From assembly GCA_036924085.1 (NCBI GenBank), contig JAVGWX010000004.1:74403590-74467589 (forward strand): a stretch of DNA of 64,000 nt, in the 5' to 3' direction. Positions 1-9,716 of the stretch are shown here, piece by piece (the stretch's first letter is position 1; each line of letters opens with the position of its first letter). The notes below the pieces were generated by a model. That model ran no database searches. It saw nothing but the letters and a program-made list of their open reading frames with translations, and had not been told where the DNA came from. This DNA is from Ariolimax columbianus. Its lineage: Eukaryota; Mollusca; Gastropoda; Stylommatophora; Arionidae. The translations under genes and the position numbers were made by a program.

Positions 1-960
1 AACAAGTTATTAATGTTGCTATATCAATATTTATATAATATATGACAAACAATTATATTATCTATACTATATTTCTGAAAGTTTGTGTATGTGTCTGAAA
101 ATGCCATAACTCACAAGCACAACTGTCAAGTCACTGTGTCTTTTCCTTCACAAGTTATAAGCATATGATTATTTCTCTATATATGGGGGATTTCCATTTT
201 TTAGCCAAGCAAGGAAAATGACCAAATAAATTACAAAAATACGACATGAGGGATTCCAACTCTAGGGCGCTTTAATATTTCTGTCACTCCTTTCATGAGT
301 TATGGGCAAATGATTATATGGTTTCCTGGAGAATTGTTTACTGACACGATAAACTGGTTTTTAAAGCTGTTTGTATTAACTTATGTTAGAGAACCGGGGG
401 CATAACAAAAGATTGTGCAGGTTGTGCCATACAAAAGGACCCCTAGTGGAGTTCATTTTGTTTACTTTCAGAATGTAATAAAATCAGGCTCAAGTCTGTA
501 CATATGCTTTCAGTAGTTTTGTTAATGTATAAAGAAGCTGAATACCTAAACCTGTGACTTAATTAAATGACCAGTGTGTCATAACAATAATATTTGACCT
601 GAAGTAGTTTTAACTAACACATGGCCAACGTGTTAAAAATATTTCTAGTCTTTGTTGATATTTTCTACTACACAGTAAGGAATCTTACTAAATTGTAATA
701 CTTTGTATAATTTTAATTACTGCAGTCCGCCAGTCATGTTAGCACGCTAAGAACGTGCGATAAAGATTGCCAAAGTGCAAACAATTTCCACATTTGTGAA
801 GCCTACATTAGGTATTGTGATGAAATCCAAATCAGGTTTGTAATCAATGCAGCAAGCAGTGGTGGCAATAAATATCAGCAATCAGGATAGCACTTTAGAG
901 ACTACAGTAAGTTAAGGTAGTACCAATAGATTTGGGTAGCAAGAATAAGACATCTCTATT
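1..960. other. AT-rich sequence, no recognised gene
   Basis: No reading frame here resembles a known protein and no RNA gene is apparent. The sequence is AT-rich and low in CpG-like structure. A 60-codon minus-strand frame at 912-1094 is antisense to the hAT-like remnant that begins near 961 and has no support of its own. The stretch may hold older transposon debris that I cannot identify by eye. Confidence 0.6.
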
Positions 961-1266
961 ACTTCAACTGTTACTGAGGGCAATATTGAGAAAACTGTTG
1001 AATCTGTAGCTGCTAAAATAAACCTCAGTGATAAAGCTATTCTCATAAAACCGCTGTCACATGAAGATAGACAGTTTATAATTTTGCTTGGCACATATCA
1101 ACTTCTTGCTTCATTTCTACGAGATCCTGCTCAGAAAGGATAATGCTTCTCCCAGTCATTTTACACTAGATTCATTCAAGCTAGGGTTAAACTGAAACGT
1201 GCTTTTCTATTGTATTTGCCTGGTGGCGACTATGTTTATTGTCATATATGTTGGTAGCTCTAGAAA

Positions 1267-1277
1267 AAGCATATGTC
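1267..1277. repeat. Target-site duplication, left copy
   Basis: AAGCATATGTC here is identical to 1852-1862, directly after the GAA-rich tail of the retrotransposon. Perfect match over 11 bp and correct position relative to the 3' tail make a true target-site duplication very likely. Confidence 0.85.
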
Positions 1278-1851
1278 GAACAAACAACGAACCACTGTTA
1301 TCAGAGATCAGAGCAGAACTGGGAAAACTCCAGAAATCCTCAACAATAGCGCTCCAATGGCTACCCTCCCATTGCGGAATCACGGGAAACGAGAGAGCTG
1401 ATGCTCTGGCAAAAGATGGCAGCAAAAAGGCACAATTTAATCATTGAGTACCATACAGAGAAATCAAGAACATCATCAGAAATCATTATATACACCAATG
1501 GAGAGAAGACAGAAACATAAGCAGTACGCCAGACCCATTCACCAACTCAAAAGAAATCAACAAACTACCTTATTTCGCCTGAGAGCTGGACACTGCAGAC
1601 TACTAGAACATCTTTACCGACCGGAGATCTCACACACCGATGAGTGCCCATGTGGAACAGGATGCCGGAACCCTGAGCATATTCTACAGGAATTCCTAAT
1701 CTATAGGGAAATGAGATGCCAGAGGGTGCAGAGCTGAGACAAAAGCTGTGGGGCAGCCGCTCTGACCTGGTGAAGACTACAGACTTCATCATGGCGACTG
1801 GCCTGCAGATATAGTATGACCAAAAGATCCTGAACACAAAGAAGAAGAAAG
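1278..1851 (+). mobile_element. 5'-truncated non-LTR retrotransposon, 3' end only (RNase H and C-terminal tail)
   Basis: This is the 3' end of an RNase H-bearing (I-superfamily-like) non-LTR element. It begins in the RNase H domain: the fragment LQWLPSHCGITGNERADALA (about 1352-1411) holds the conserved final H and D of RNase H. A TGA at 1445-1447, then a frameshift near 1510-1550, precede FRLRAGH and the CCHC-like DECPCGTG...EHILQ region (about 1575-1690). A second shift near 1700-1730 leads to DFIMATGLQI and a stop at 1812-1814. The element ends in a GAA-rich tail (1840-1851). It is flanked by an exact 11-bp duplication, AAGCATATGTC, at 1267-1277 and 1852-1862, which is the hallmark of target-primed insertion. 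Removing the insert restores the hAT-like frame. Non-functional. Confidence 0.85.
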
Positions 1852-1862
1852 AAGCATATGTC
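1852..1862. repeat. Target-site duplication, right copy
   Basis: Second copy of AAGCATATGTC, immediately 3' of the element's GAA-rich tail. The hAT-like reading frame is in the same phase on both sides once one copy and the element are discounted. Confidence 0.85.
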
Positions 1863-2189
1863 TCGAGTAAGAGAATTTCATGACTTTGAACACCTTACTT
1901 ACATACTGGACATTCATGATAGATCTGTTGGCTGCATAAATTGTTGCATGATTCTGGAACAGTGACCCTCAAATAAAACACTCACAGTGAAAATGGAAGA
2001 TGGGGTACAAAAGCAAGCAAATTACTGAAGGCAAGTTATTGACAAAATAATTAGCGTCGCGCTAATGCTGACTGCATATAACATGGCATTCAGCAGCCAC
2101 AGGGAACATGATGCGCTAACCACTGCACTACGCGGCTCTCTAGCAAGCCACGGTTCTGGGTACTTCTTCTTCTTCTTCATCGTACGCAG

Positions 2190-3823
2190 TCAGACAGTAA
2201 CCATTATTTTTTCGAAAAAAGCGGCGGTCATCCTGAGGCTGTCGACAATGCCATAGAGCTTGTCTTGTGGTTCCACTGGTGATGGCCACATCTGCTCTCT
2301 CTGATCCTCGTATGTCGGGCAGTTCTGCAGCAGATGCTCAGCGGTCATTTTCCCGGTACCACACGGGCATTCGTCGGTACCACCTATCTTCAATTTGTTG
2401 AATAGGTGGTACCTCAGTCTATTGTGGCCAGTGCGAAGTCTGAAGACAACGACCTGCTCTCTTCTGTTCAACTGGTAATAGGCATCGTTTTTGGTGTAGC
2501 CGGTATGTTCAGTTTCCCATTTGGTCATGTATCTGGCTTTAATAAGCCGTTTTGACTCTTCGTACGTCATACTAGTATCTGTTTGTGGTAGTCTTGCACC
2601 TTCTTTTGCCAGTCTGTCTGCCTCCTCATTGCCTTGGATGTTGCAGTGTGATGGGACCCACTGTACTACTACCCTTTTTGGTGCGGACTGCTGGCATAGT
2701 TGACAGAGTACTGCTCTTAAGTCATTAAGCTCAGTGTTTTTCTGGCTTTTTAGCGCTGTGACTACGGCCAGAGCATCTGTAAGCAGGACTGTATGGCTAC
2801 ATTTTCTTTATGTGTCACCATTTCTTCCACTGCCGCCCGCAGTGCCTCTGCCTCCGCTCTGAAATTGCTTGTGTACTTACCAGTAGCGAATGACAGTGTT
2901 ATTTTTCTGCCATTTGGTAGGTTCAGGAATGCTCCTGCCCCTCCATTCTGTGTAGTGTTTGTTATAGAACCGTCGGTGTATGCATGGGTCCAGTCCATGC
3001 TTGGGTAGTTTTTATATATAAAGCTTAATGTAGTATCTCTCCTTTCTTTTTCAGTCTGGCAGTTTTTGTTTCCAAAACCTGGTATATTTTCTACCACCTC
3101 TGGAAATATATGCTGCCTCCAGGTAGGTTTTCGTACAGTAGTGATGGGCTTTGGTGTTGTTAGTGCGTTTATGGGATCTTCGTGCATCTTTGCTTTGGCT
3201 ATTTCTGCAAAGTTTCTCCGCTTTAGTTTCCCATTTCCCAAATTGTTTAGTCTCTGGTGCATTTGATGGTCAGTCAGTCTTCGGAGTTTCTCTGACTGCA
3301 GCTGGGCTCTGCAGTCTTTTCTATCGGTCATGGATTGCAGTTTTGTAATCTTTTCAAGTTCTACAATTGGCGTTGACTTCATGCCTCCTGTTATAACTCT
3401 CATGGCTTGGTTTTGAAGTTTGTTAACTTTATCGAAGTTCGCCTTTGCTACTGTTGTCCATGCCGCAATGCCATACTCGAGAACTGGTCTCACTCTTCCA
3501 GTGTACAGTTTCTTTAGTATGCTTTCGTCTGCTCTCCAGCTTGTGCCAGCAAGTTTCCTCATGATTGCCATTCTTTCTCTGGCTCTCATTCGGTTTCTCT
3601 CGATCTGACTTTTCCATGTTATGCGCCGATCGAATGTGACTCCCAGATAGTTTGGGTTGTCGTTTGGCTGCAGGAATTTGCCATTTAGAATTAATTTGGT
3701 GTTTTGGGGTTTGATTGAAAGCGAGAATATTGTACATGTGGTGGTTCTGCGTACAATACCTGAAAGAAAATGATCTGTGCACTTTGCACAATATAATTGT
3801 TTGTAATGTGTCATGAATGTCAA
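2190..3823 (-). pseudogene. RT thumb / RNase H / CCHC tail of non-LTR pol, one frameshift
   Basis: The pol remnant is almost open. The upstream part (2762-3823) holds the end of the RT domain (PNYLGVTFDRRITW), a connection region with YGIAAWTTVAKANFDKVNKL and QNQAMRVITG, then RNase H beginning with AYTDGS (first catalytic Asp) and FRAEAEALRAAV (catalytic Glu). A one-base shift near 2785 moves the frame to VLLTDALAVV (third Asp, about 2753-2782) and QWVPSHCNIQGNEEADRLA (about 2616-2672), with the last H and D. The frame continues without a stop into 2190-2570: YQLNRREQVVVFRLRTGH and TDECPCGTG...EHLLQNCP, a CCHC-like module. All RNase H catalytic residues are present, so only the frameshift and missing 5' part disable it. 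The apparent start at 3823 is not a real initiation site. Confidence 0.85.
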
Positions 3824-3859
3824 TAATTTTTTTGGTCTTGTTTGTGTGATTGTTACCCA

Positions 3860-4173
3860 TTACCCAAATCACAGATTGTCCTGGCCCTGCCCATTAGGTT
3901 TTAGCTATTTTTGTTGTGTCAACATTGAATAATGTCATTGATGTATGAGAGCCTTGGGATAGTCATGGACATGGGTTCTGATGTGTATGTACCAAAGCAT
4001 ACAGTGTCTGTTTTGTTTTCTACATCAGCTATGGAGTTCTAAAGTAGAACGTCAAGTTTTAAGAGGTAACGTCTGTATCCTTTCTTTAGATCAATAAACA
4101 CAGTTACTGTTTCTTGCTTGAAACCTTTCATCACCATCATTTGCAAATGTTCCAGCATAACCCTATGTCTGTA
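3860..4173 (-). pseudogene. RT palm fragment (motif A), probably 5' continuation of the element at 2164
   Basis: One minus-strand frame reads YRHRVMLEHLQMMV then GFKQETVTVFIDLKKGY, which fits RT motif A of non-LTR elements (usual form VFIDL-x-KAYD); the conserved second Asp of the family pattern is replaced here. At 3866-3890 the reading GPGQSVIW could be a corrupted catalytic box of the YADD-x-VIW type. The distance from there to TTCTIFSLS (about 46 codons) matches the normal spacing in RNase H-bearing non-LTR RTs, which is why I join it to the downstream element. Deletions and stops are frequent. Confidence 0.45.
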
Positions 4174-4470
4174 GCAATCCAGAATATAGTGATATATGTG
4201 TTTTTCTCTCTAATAGGGGCATTCATTTCTCTGACTACTATTTTCTTATTACTAGAGTGATTTATAAATGATGTTCTATAAGGTCTAACTCAATAACTAG
4301 TTAGCACTATTATATTTTTTCCAGATTAAGGAAGTGGTCTGTCACGAATTCCTTTGTCACATTTGTTATGTGTACTTCATTTATCTGCCTGATTTGTAAT
4401 ACTTTAGTCCTTCATATTAGCATATTACTTTTGCTGGTATGGTACATTGGCTTCATTTATTAGATCTATA
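4174..4470. other. AT-rich spacer between retrotransposon fragments
   Basis: I recognise no coding or RNA feature. It separates two minus-strand retrotransposon fragments of different families and may include the missing 5' portion of the first or the 3' untranslated part of the second. Confidence 0.5.
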
Positions 4471-5010
4471 TTAACCTTGTCCTTGGTAACAGTTACAAGA
4501 ATATGTTTCATAATATACTGGGGCCCTTTGCGTCGGATGAACACCACCATGTCCAGTTGTAACTGTGTGCTGCCAGGCCTCCTCTAAGGCATATGGGGAG
4601 GCCGCTACCTGTTGAAGCCACGTGTTTCGGGGATGACCTCTCCGGCGCTTCCAGCCAGCAGGGTGGAGGCCGTTTGCACTGTTGACTGTCTTTTGAAGAA
4701 TCTGGTGAGCTGGGACCTCCTTGTCCAGTCGGACAACATGACCGAACAGGGAAATGCGGTGACGTTCCAGAATAACCAAGACAGGGGGGAGATGTGTCTG
4801 CAGAAACGTCTACATTCCGGACAAAATCGTACCAACGAATGTCAAGGATATGTCGTTGATTTCGCATATGGAAAGCCTCAAATCTCGAGGTGTCGCTTTT
4901 TTGCAGGGTCCAGGTCTCGGAGCCATACACGAGGACCGGGATCACACACGACTGGTAGATGCGCAGTTTAGTGCCCACGGAGAGTCTGCTGTTCTTCTGC
5001 TGTTATCCTG
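4471..5010 (-). pseudogene. C-terminal fragment of a second non-LTR retrotransposon family
   Basis: The minus strand encodes a typical non-LTR post-RT region: LSVGTKLRIYQSCVIPVLVY, GSETWTL, then FEAFHMRNQRHILDIRWYDF and VRNVDVS. The frame changes at a run of six C (about 4785-4791 on the plus strand), after which the second frame reads VILERHRISLFGHVVRLD and GHPRNTWLQQVAASPYALEE before a stop at 4471. The motifs YGSETW, HMR-x-QR-x-IL-x-IRW and LFGHVVR are common to RTE/CR1-like pol C-termini. There is no RNase H domain here, unlike the neighbours. The RT palm itself is missing, so this is a short remnant. The poly-C slip and truncation make it non-functional. Confidence 0.75.
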
Positions 5011-7308
5011 AACTGGAAATCGGCTATATGAATTAGTATTACGGTTAAACCTGTGATATATTTTCATGGTCTAGTGCACACTGCCGAACTTTACAAGATT
5101 GGCGCCCTTCGTTCTAGCTGCAAACATTGTCGGTTTTGGTGTGACTGAAATTTAGACATGACTATAATGAACTAGAACACGTCGCCCGGGAGAGATGCCC
5201 AACACATCACTCACATGCTGAGTTATGACCTCTTGCGGTTATGGGAAAGGCAAGACATGCAACAATAGATGGCATACCCTCCTCTGCTGCCTTGTGAGAT
5301 ACCTGTTTACGGGAAAGGCTTAGGGACTAGACCCTGAGAAAAATTCTGCATCCTGTGCTATCTCTAGTCTGTCCTGACAATGTCTTGCCACTGGCCAAAG
5401 GTAGCTCAGGACGAGAAAGTGAGATTGACAAATGGTAGAGTTTCTTCCTCACTTTAATCCAAATTACCACGCAAGTCATCCATTTCACAGAAAGGGAAAA
5501 GATTGTCCACACGGCTGAACAGAGAGAGTGGTCTTCATCACATGTGATGGATGGACATCATCATTTTGTATATTTATCCTTTGATGTGTGTACCAGAACC
5601 TCTGTAGGGTTAAGAATCAATATCTTATCTGAATTTGAAAGCCTTGCACACCTTATCATTGCTTTCCTGGCCAATTCTTTGATTCTATTGGTGGTTTTTA
5701 TGTCTTTCGTTATTATTCTCTTCTGCTTGACCAACATCCCTTAGCCATCACCCATGGGTTTCTAGTTTGTTTTTGTTGCCACCTCTGTTTTTCATCAATA
5801 TCTTTGTCATTGCTTTATTCTGTTGAGTTGAGTGTTCTAGCTGTAACTTGTACATGTACATTAGGATTGGACAGTGTATATCTGGATTGTACCATAATTA
5901 CTAAGATTGATTGTTTCTGCCCATGATATTCATACAAGATATATTCTGTGGAAATGAAAATATACAGTAATTTTTAATTAATGTTATTTGTTTAAAAAAA
6001 TTTTTAATGTGAGAACATTAGTGAAACTTAAGGCTGCAAATTTAGCAACTATAAATGTGGAAAACACGAACCACAGAAGGAAAAAAGAGGGTTGAAATTG
6101 GCATATCATGAGTCTTCATAATATAAAAACACATTGCAATTATAATTAGTTATTGCAAAAGCTTGTATACAGACTTTCTGTAGCATCTGCAGTGGTGGCC
6201 TATGCTTCACATTGGAGCAAAAAGGTGAATGAATGAATCTTGATTTGTGAACTAAATGTATGGCTCGTAACCAGCAGTCAGTGCTAGATTTATCCCAGTA
6301 GTGGCAATTGGATTTTGTATATTTTCCACAGATCACATAATTTAACCCACTATAAAGTATTGTTAATGTTTCATTATTTATTTTATTGTTTTGTTTTTTA
6401 CCATGTATGTGGTTTAGTAGTGATCTGGGATTTCACGCAATAGTGTTTGTTGTCTTTATCCATCCCCTGACAATAGTTTCACTTACCTATAGTGGTCTAC
6501 CGACACCAGATATTGAAGTTCTGTGCTGTATTTATCAGAGTGACTTTTGATTAACTAACTATATTTTTTAATTTACCTTACATACCATCAATTCTAAATA
6601 ATAATTGTGTAAACATGTTATTTTCTCCACATTTCTTAAAGTATTGTATGTATTATACATTTTATTGTTGACTATATTATACATTACGTGCCTTGTTTTT
6701 AATTTCTCCCAGGATATTTATATTTGAATGCGTTTTTTCTTTAAAGAATAGAATCAAACATCACCTGTACTTTGTAAAAATGCAATAGTTATATTGACTA
6801 TGCACGTAAGCATGCATGTTCTTTGATCAAGTGTACCTACTCATATTTACCTGTGTGTACAATACAGTCACTTTCTGCTAATATTTATGCTCTTGCCACA
6901 TTGTTCTATTCCATTTTTTAAACAATAGAATATGCTTCTATTTAGCAATAAATATTTCAAATGTAAGTAGGTTTATGCTATAGATAACATCTGTAGCAAA
7001 GCAATTATGGCCTTAAAGTCAATCACAACATTTTTGTTTCATTTGCCAGTGCGCAAAAAATCCTAAAAGCATTTTTACAATTTTATATATTAATTATGCA
7101 AAAATAAAAATAATAGATTATTTTAAATGCTACAGTATTGTAATACTAATTTGAAAATATTGCTATCTTCTATTTACGATTACCAACAAATGAACATGTT
7201 AGAAGAAGTAATTATTGAAGGAACACTGAATGAGAAAGTGTAGCTTCATGGTATGAGTGTCCAGCTAATAGTATTCTCTTTGGTGGGAGACAGTCTTGCC
7301 TTGATGTT
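5011..7308. other. Intergenic AT-rich DNA, nothing recognised
   Basis: No frame resembles a known protein. The short open frames (for example 5327-5512 minus, 5544-5744 plus, 6106-6336 minus) have no recognisable motif and composition typical of AT-rich non-coding DNA. The part at 5101-5530 is less AT-rich than its surroundings and could be an old repeat, but I cannot name it. From 5750 to 7250 the sequence is strongly AT-rich with runs of A and T. Confidence 0.55.
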
Positions 7309-8093
7309 GATGACTGTTGGATACTAGGGGCTACTTGCTATTAAAAGCTGGGGAGGCTGTTGAGCAGTACGGCTACTTGCTGTTGGATACTGGGCAGGGT
7401 GTTAGATGGTAGGGCTACTTGCTGTTGAAGGCTGAGGAGGATGTTAAATGGTAGAGCTACTTGTTGCTGAATGCTGAGGAGGACGTTATATGGTAGGGCT
7501 ACTTGTCATTGAATGCTGAGGAGGATGTTAAAAGTTAGGGCTACTTGCTGTTGAATACTGAGGAGGATGTTAAATGGTAGGGCTACTTGTCATTGAATGC
7601 TGAGGAGGATGTTAAATGGTAGGGCTACTTGTCATTGAATGCTGAGGAGGATGTTAAATGGTAGGGCTACTTGTCATTGAATGCTGAGGAGGATGTTAAA
7701 AGGTAGGGCTACTTGCTGTTGAATGCTGAGGAGGATGTTATATGGTAGGGCTACTTGCTGTTGAATGCTGAGGAGTATGTTATATGGTAGGGCTACTTAC
7801 CATCAAATGCTGAAGAGGATGTTATATGGTAGGACTACTTGCTGTTGAATGCTGAGGAGGATGTTATATGGTAGGACTACTTGCTGTTGAATGCTGAGGA
7901 GGATGTTATATGGTAGGGCTACTTGTTGAAGATTTGGGAGGCTGTTAGATGGTAGGACTACTTGCTGTTGAAAGCTGGGGAGGTTGTTAGATGGTATGGC
8001 AATTCCTGTTGAAGATTGTGGTGGCTATGGATGGTAGGACTACTTGCTGTTGAAGATTGTGGTGGCTATGGATGGTAGGACTACTTGCTGTAT
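7309..8093. repeat. 42-bp minisatellite, about 19 copies
   Basis: A direct tandem repeat with a unit of about 42 bp: GGGCTACTTGCTGTTGAATG followed by CTGAGGAGGATGTTATATGG and TA. The central copies (about 7480-7930) are nearly identical, while the outer ones (7309-7480 and 7930-8093) diverge and vary in length (about 38-42 bp). Recurrent two-state positions, such as TTAAATGG versus TTATATGG and TGTCATTG versus TGCTGTTG, show that copies have been duplicated in small groups. No long open frame spans it even though 42 is a multiple of three, so it is not a coding repeat. Confidence 0.92.
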
Positions 8094-8704
8094 TTTACCT
8101 AGGCCTGTCAAAGGTACCACTATCTTAATCAGCTGTAGCCTAACAAATATCCGTCTCAAATAATAGGAATTCAAATATTGTTAACATGTTAAAAAAGCTA
8201 TGGACACATTGACTGCTGAAAACCCACTTAGGAGTAAGGCCAACGCCAAATATAATAAACATGAATATAATTGTGAAGCTTGAGAAGCTGTCTAAAGTGC
8301 CTTAAAGTCAGGTATGCCTGTATTTAAAACTAGTTGTGTTTTTTACATTTTAAGAAATAAGACTTCCCACTGTATTGCTATTAGCTTGTGTTTTGCTGAC
8401 AATGCTGCATACTATTTTTTGTGTCCTGCTCACAAATACCTCAAATAGTCCCCATGTATACATGAAATGTGCAAAGTTTAGTTCATGTTTATAATTCATA
8501 AGTTCCAGAAATAAGCAAACTGTTGCTTTACCTGAAAATAGAACAACCTGTTTTTGACCATTTCGCTGACGTCAAATCATATGTGCGTTTAACGTGTGAT
8601 GAACATATAACAATTAGTATTATGAGATATGTCACCAAAATTCCTATGAGAATCATCATGCTTCAAATACAAAGCTGAATTGTTTGGAGACAAATGTGGG
8701 TATA
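8094..8704. other. AT-rich spacer, nothing recognised
   Basis: I find no coding similarity, RNA gene or repeat in this stretch. Confidence 0.55.
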
Positions 8705-8958
8705 GGGGCAGCTATAGCAGAGCAGTAAGGCACTCGCTTCTCAAGAAACGAACAAAAACATGAAACTGTAGATATTCTAACCCTGCAAGTTTTAAGTGAC
8801 CTTTGTCTCAATGGAGATGAGATTGAGGGCCTACAAATGAAATGATAAATTTGAAGATCCTGTGTACATGTTGGGCATGTAAAAGAACTCTTGGCAGTTG
8901 AAAATAAAAAAGAGCCATCTGTTAGCCACTGCCCAAGCAAAAAAATTTGAAAAATAAT
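8705..8958 (+). mobile_element. Probable tRNA-derived SINE
   Basis: The left end, GGGGCAGCTATAGCAGAGCA, looks like the 5' part of a tRNA. TAGCAGAGCAGT at 8715-8726 fits the RNA polymerase III A box (TRGCNNAGYNGG) at 11 of 12 positions, followed by AAGGCACTCGCTTCTCAAG like a tRNA D-arm to anticodon region. A poor B box is present near 8769-8781. The body contains TTGGGCATGTAAAAGAACTC and TTGGCAGTTGAAAATAAAA, a segment I recall as common in invertebrate SINE-like repeats, and the right end is A-rich (8938-8958). It is not a functional tRNA gene. A 105-codon frame on the opposite strand across it is a shadow. Target-site duplications were not found by eye. Confidence 0.55.
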
Positions 8959-9056
8959 GAAATTCCTACCCAATATGCAACCTACCTTCCCCTCGGCCTA
9001 GTATGCCACAGGAAGTAAAATTGCAGAAAGAACCTTCAGCTGACTGCCTTCGGCTA

Positions 9057-9716
9057 CCGGGCAGCAAGCATACACCTGTCTGTTTGAATATTTTGGCACC
9101 TGCAGTCTTCTAAGTAAATGTTGCCCAGGTATCTGACCTCCTGAGTCTGATCGTCCTGTGTTCTATCTACCTTCAAAGTTGTCGTCTTAGATATGCTGAT
9201 ATGTGTAACATACTTTTGGAGTCTGCGTCTTCTGTGCCAAATAATTTTGGAGTTTCTGTCCGTCTGTATATGCGAGGCATTGGTCATCTGTGGATAACAG
9301 TTCATATGTGAAATTTTGATCTGGATTCTGTGTCACAGTCTGATAGGCCTCTGCCACAATTTTGCCCATATAAATGTTACAGAGCAGAGCAGAGAGGCCA
9401 GCACACATCCTATGCAAACGCACCACACTCTCTTTCAGTCAGTACAGAGACTTCACATTGTCAAGTAACTAGCCTTGTATCTCATACGTCTCCATCACAT
9501 CCAGAGTCTATTTCTGTCAACTCTGTCGAAAGCTTTCTCTTGGTCAATAAATACTAAGCTGAGCTGATCGCTGTATTCAATCATTTCACCTACCATAGAG
9601 TAAATAAAGCATTGGTGTACTGTGTGCCCTTGTGGAAACTCAACTGAGCTTTATTGAACTTATGCTCAGCAATCGGTCGCATTCTCTGTTCAAGAAGTTT
9701 TGTATATAACTTCCCT
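9057..9716 (-). pseudogene. Reverse transcriptase remnant of a third non-LTR family
   Basis: Reading the minus strand across frameshifts gives a recognisable RT palm. In order: GKLYTKLLEQRMRPIAEHKF and FNKAQLSFHKGT (about 9640-9716), the motif A box VFIDQEKAFDRVD with catalytic Asp (9516-9554), VRLHRMCAGLSALLCNIYMG (motif B side), then LLSTDDQCLA where STDD (about 9283-9294) stands for the YADD catalytic box, and finally ISISKTTTLKVDRTQ with VRYLGNIYLEDCRC (about 9085-9200). Order and spacing match RTE/CR1-like non-LTR RTs; the clade is not assigned. At least three frame changes and an in-frame stop disable it. It runs in the same direction as the fragments at 2164-5010 but is a different family from the RNase H elements. 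Confidence 0.8.

Larger units (their letters stand above)
961..2162 (+). pseudogene. Decayed hAT/ZMYM1-like TTF zinc-finger remnant, interrupted by a retrotransposon
   Basis: In one frame starting at 961 the translation reads as a degraded relative of hAT-type or ZMYM1-like proteins that carry a TTF zinc finger. Visible pieces are DRQFIILLGTYQLLASF (about 1066-1116), FYTRFIQARVKLKRAFLLY (about 1160-1216) and the zinc-ligand pair in DYVYCHICW (about 1228-1254). After the inserted element (1278-1862) the same frame resumes with REFHDFEHLTYILDIHDRS and INCCMILEQ, then QKQANY, a TGA where Trp is expected, and RQVIDKIISVALMLTAYNMAF near 2029-2094, which matches the family pattern YWR-x-V-(hydrophobic run)-LAFRG. 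Several in-frame stops show it is dead. Family proteins run to many hundred residues, so only the N-terminal part is present. The retrotransposon at 2164 lies directly downstream. The assignment rests on pattern memory; a profile search would settle it. Confidence 0.5.
2164..4173 (-). mobile_element. Non-LTR retrotransposon, partial: RT, RNase H and C-terminal tail
   Basis: Read on the minus strand this is the 3' part of an RNase H-bearing non-LTR element (I-superfamily-like). From 5' to 3': a degenerate RT palm piece with motif A as VFIDLKKGY (about 4077-4103), a possible corrupted catalytic aspartate box near 3866-3890, then a long open stretch with TTCTIFSLS and NPNYLGVTFDRRITW (RT thumb side), RNase H from AYTDGS, and a C-terminal CCHC-like region. 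The copy ends in a short (GAA)n tail at 2164-2180. Its 5' boundary is not defined. The minus-strand 3' tail abuts the hAT-like remnant that ends at 2162, so it may have inserted into it. It belongs to the same broad class as the element at 1278-1851, but the proteins differ enough to be separate families. Confidence 0.8.

Noticed and set aside
912..1094. Minus-strand 60-codon frame
   Set aside because: It is antisense to the hAT-like remnant and has no recognisable motif.
3743..3754. Target-site duplication for the minus-strand retrotransposon (GGTTCTGCGTAC here versus GGTTCTGGGTAC at 2152-2163)
   Set aside because: The match has one mismatch, and RT-like sequence seems to continue through this point (LSGIVRRTTTCTIFSLS resembles the usual LSIN-x-x-KTT block, and motif A lies upstream at the expected distance). 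I therefore do not place the element's 5' end here, though the alternative is not excluded.
4612..4971. Plus-strand 119-codon frame
   Set aside because: It is the complement of the retrotransposon C-terminal fragment, whose minus-strand motifs are much clearer.
8705..8780. Functional tRNA gene
   Set aside because: The A box is good, but the B box and the pairing of the arms are not, and the sequence continues into a SINE-like body with an A-rich end.
8656..8973. Minus-strand 105-codon frame
   Set aside because: It runs antisense across the SINE and has no independent support.
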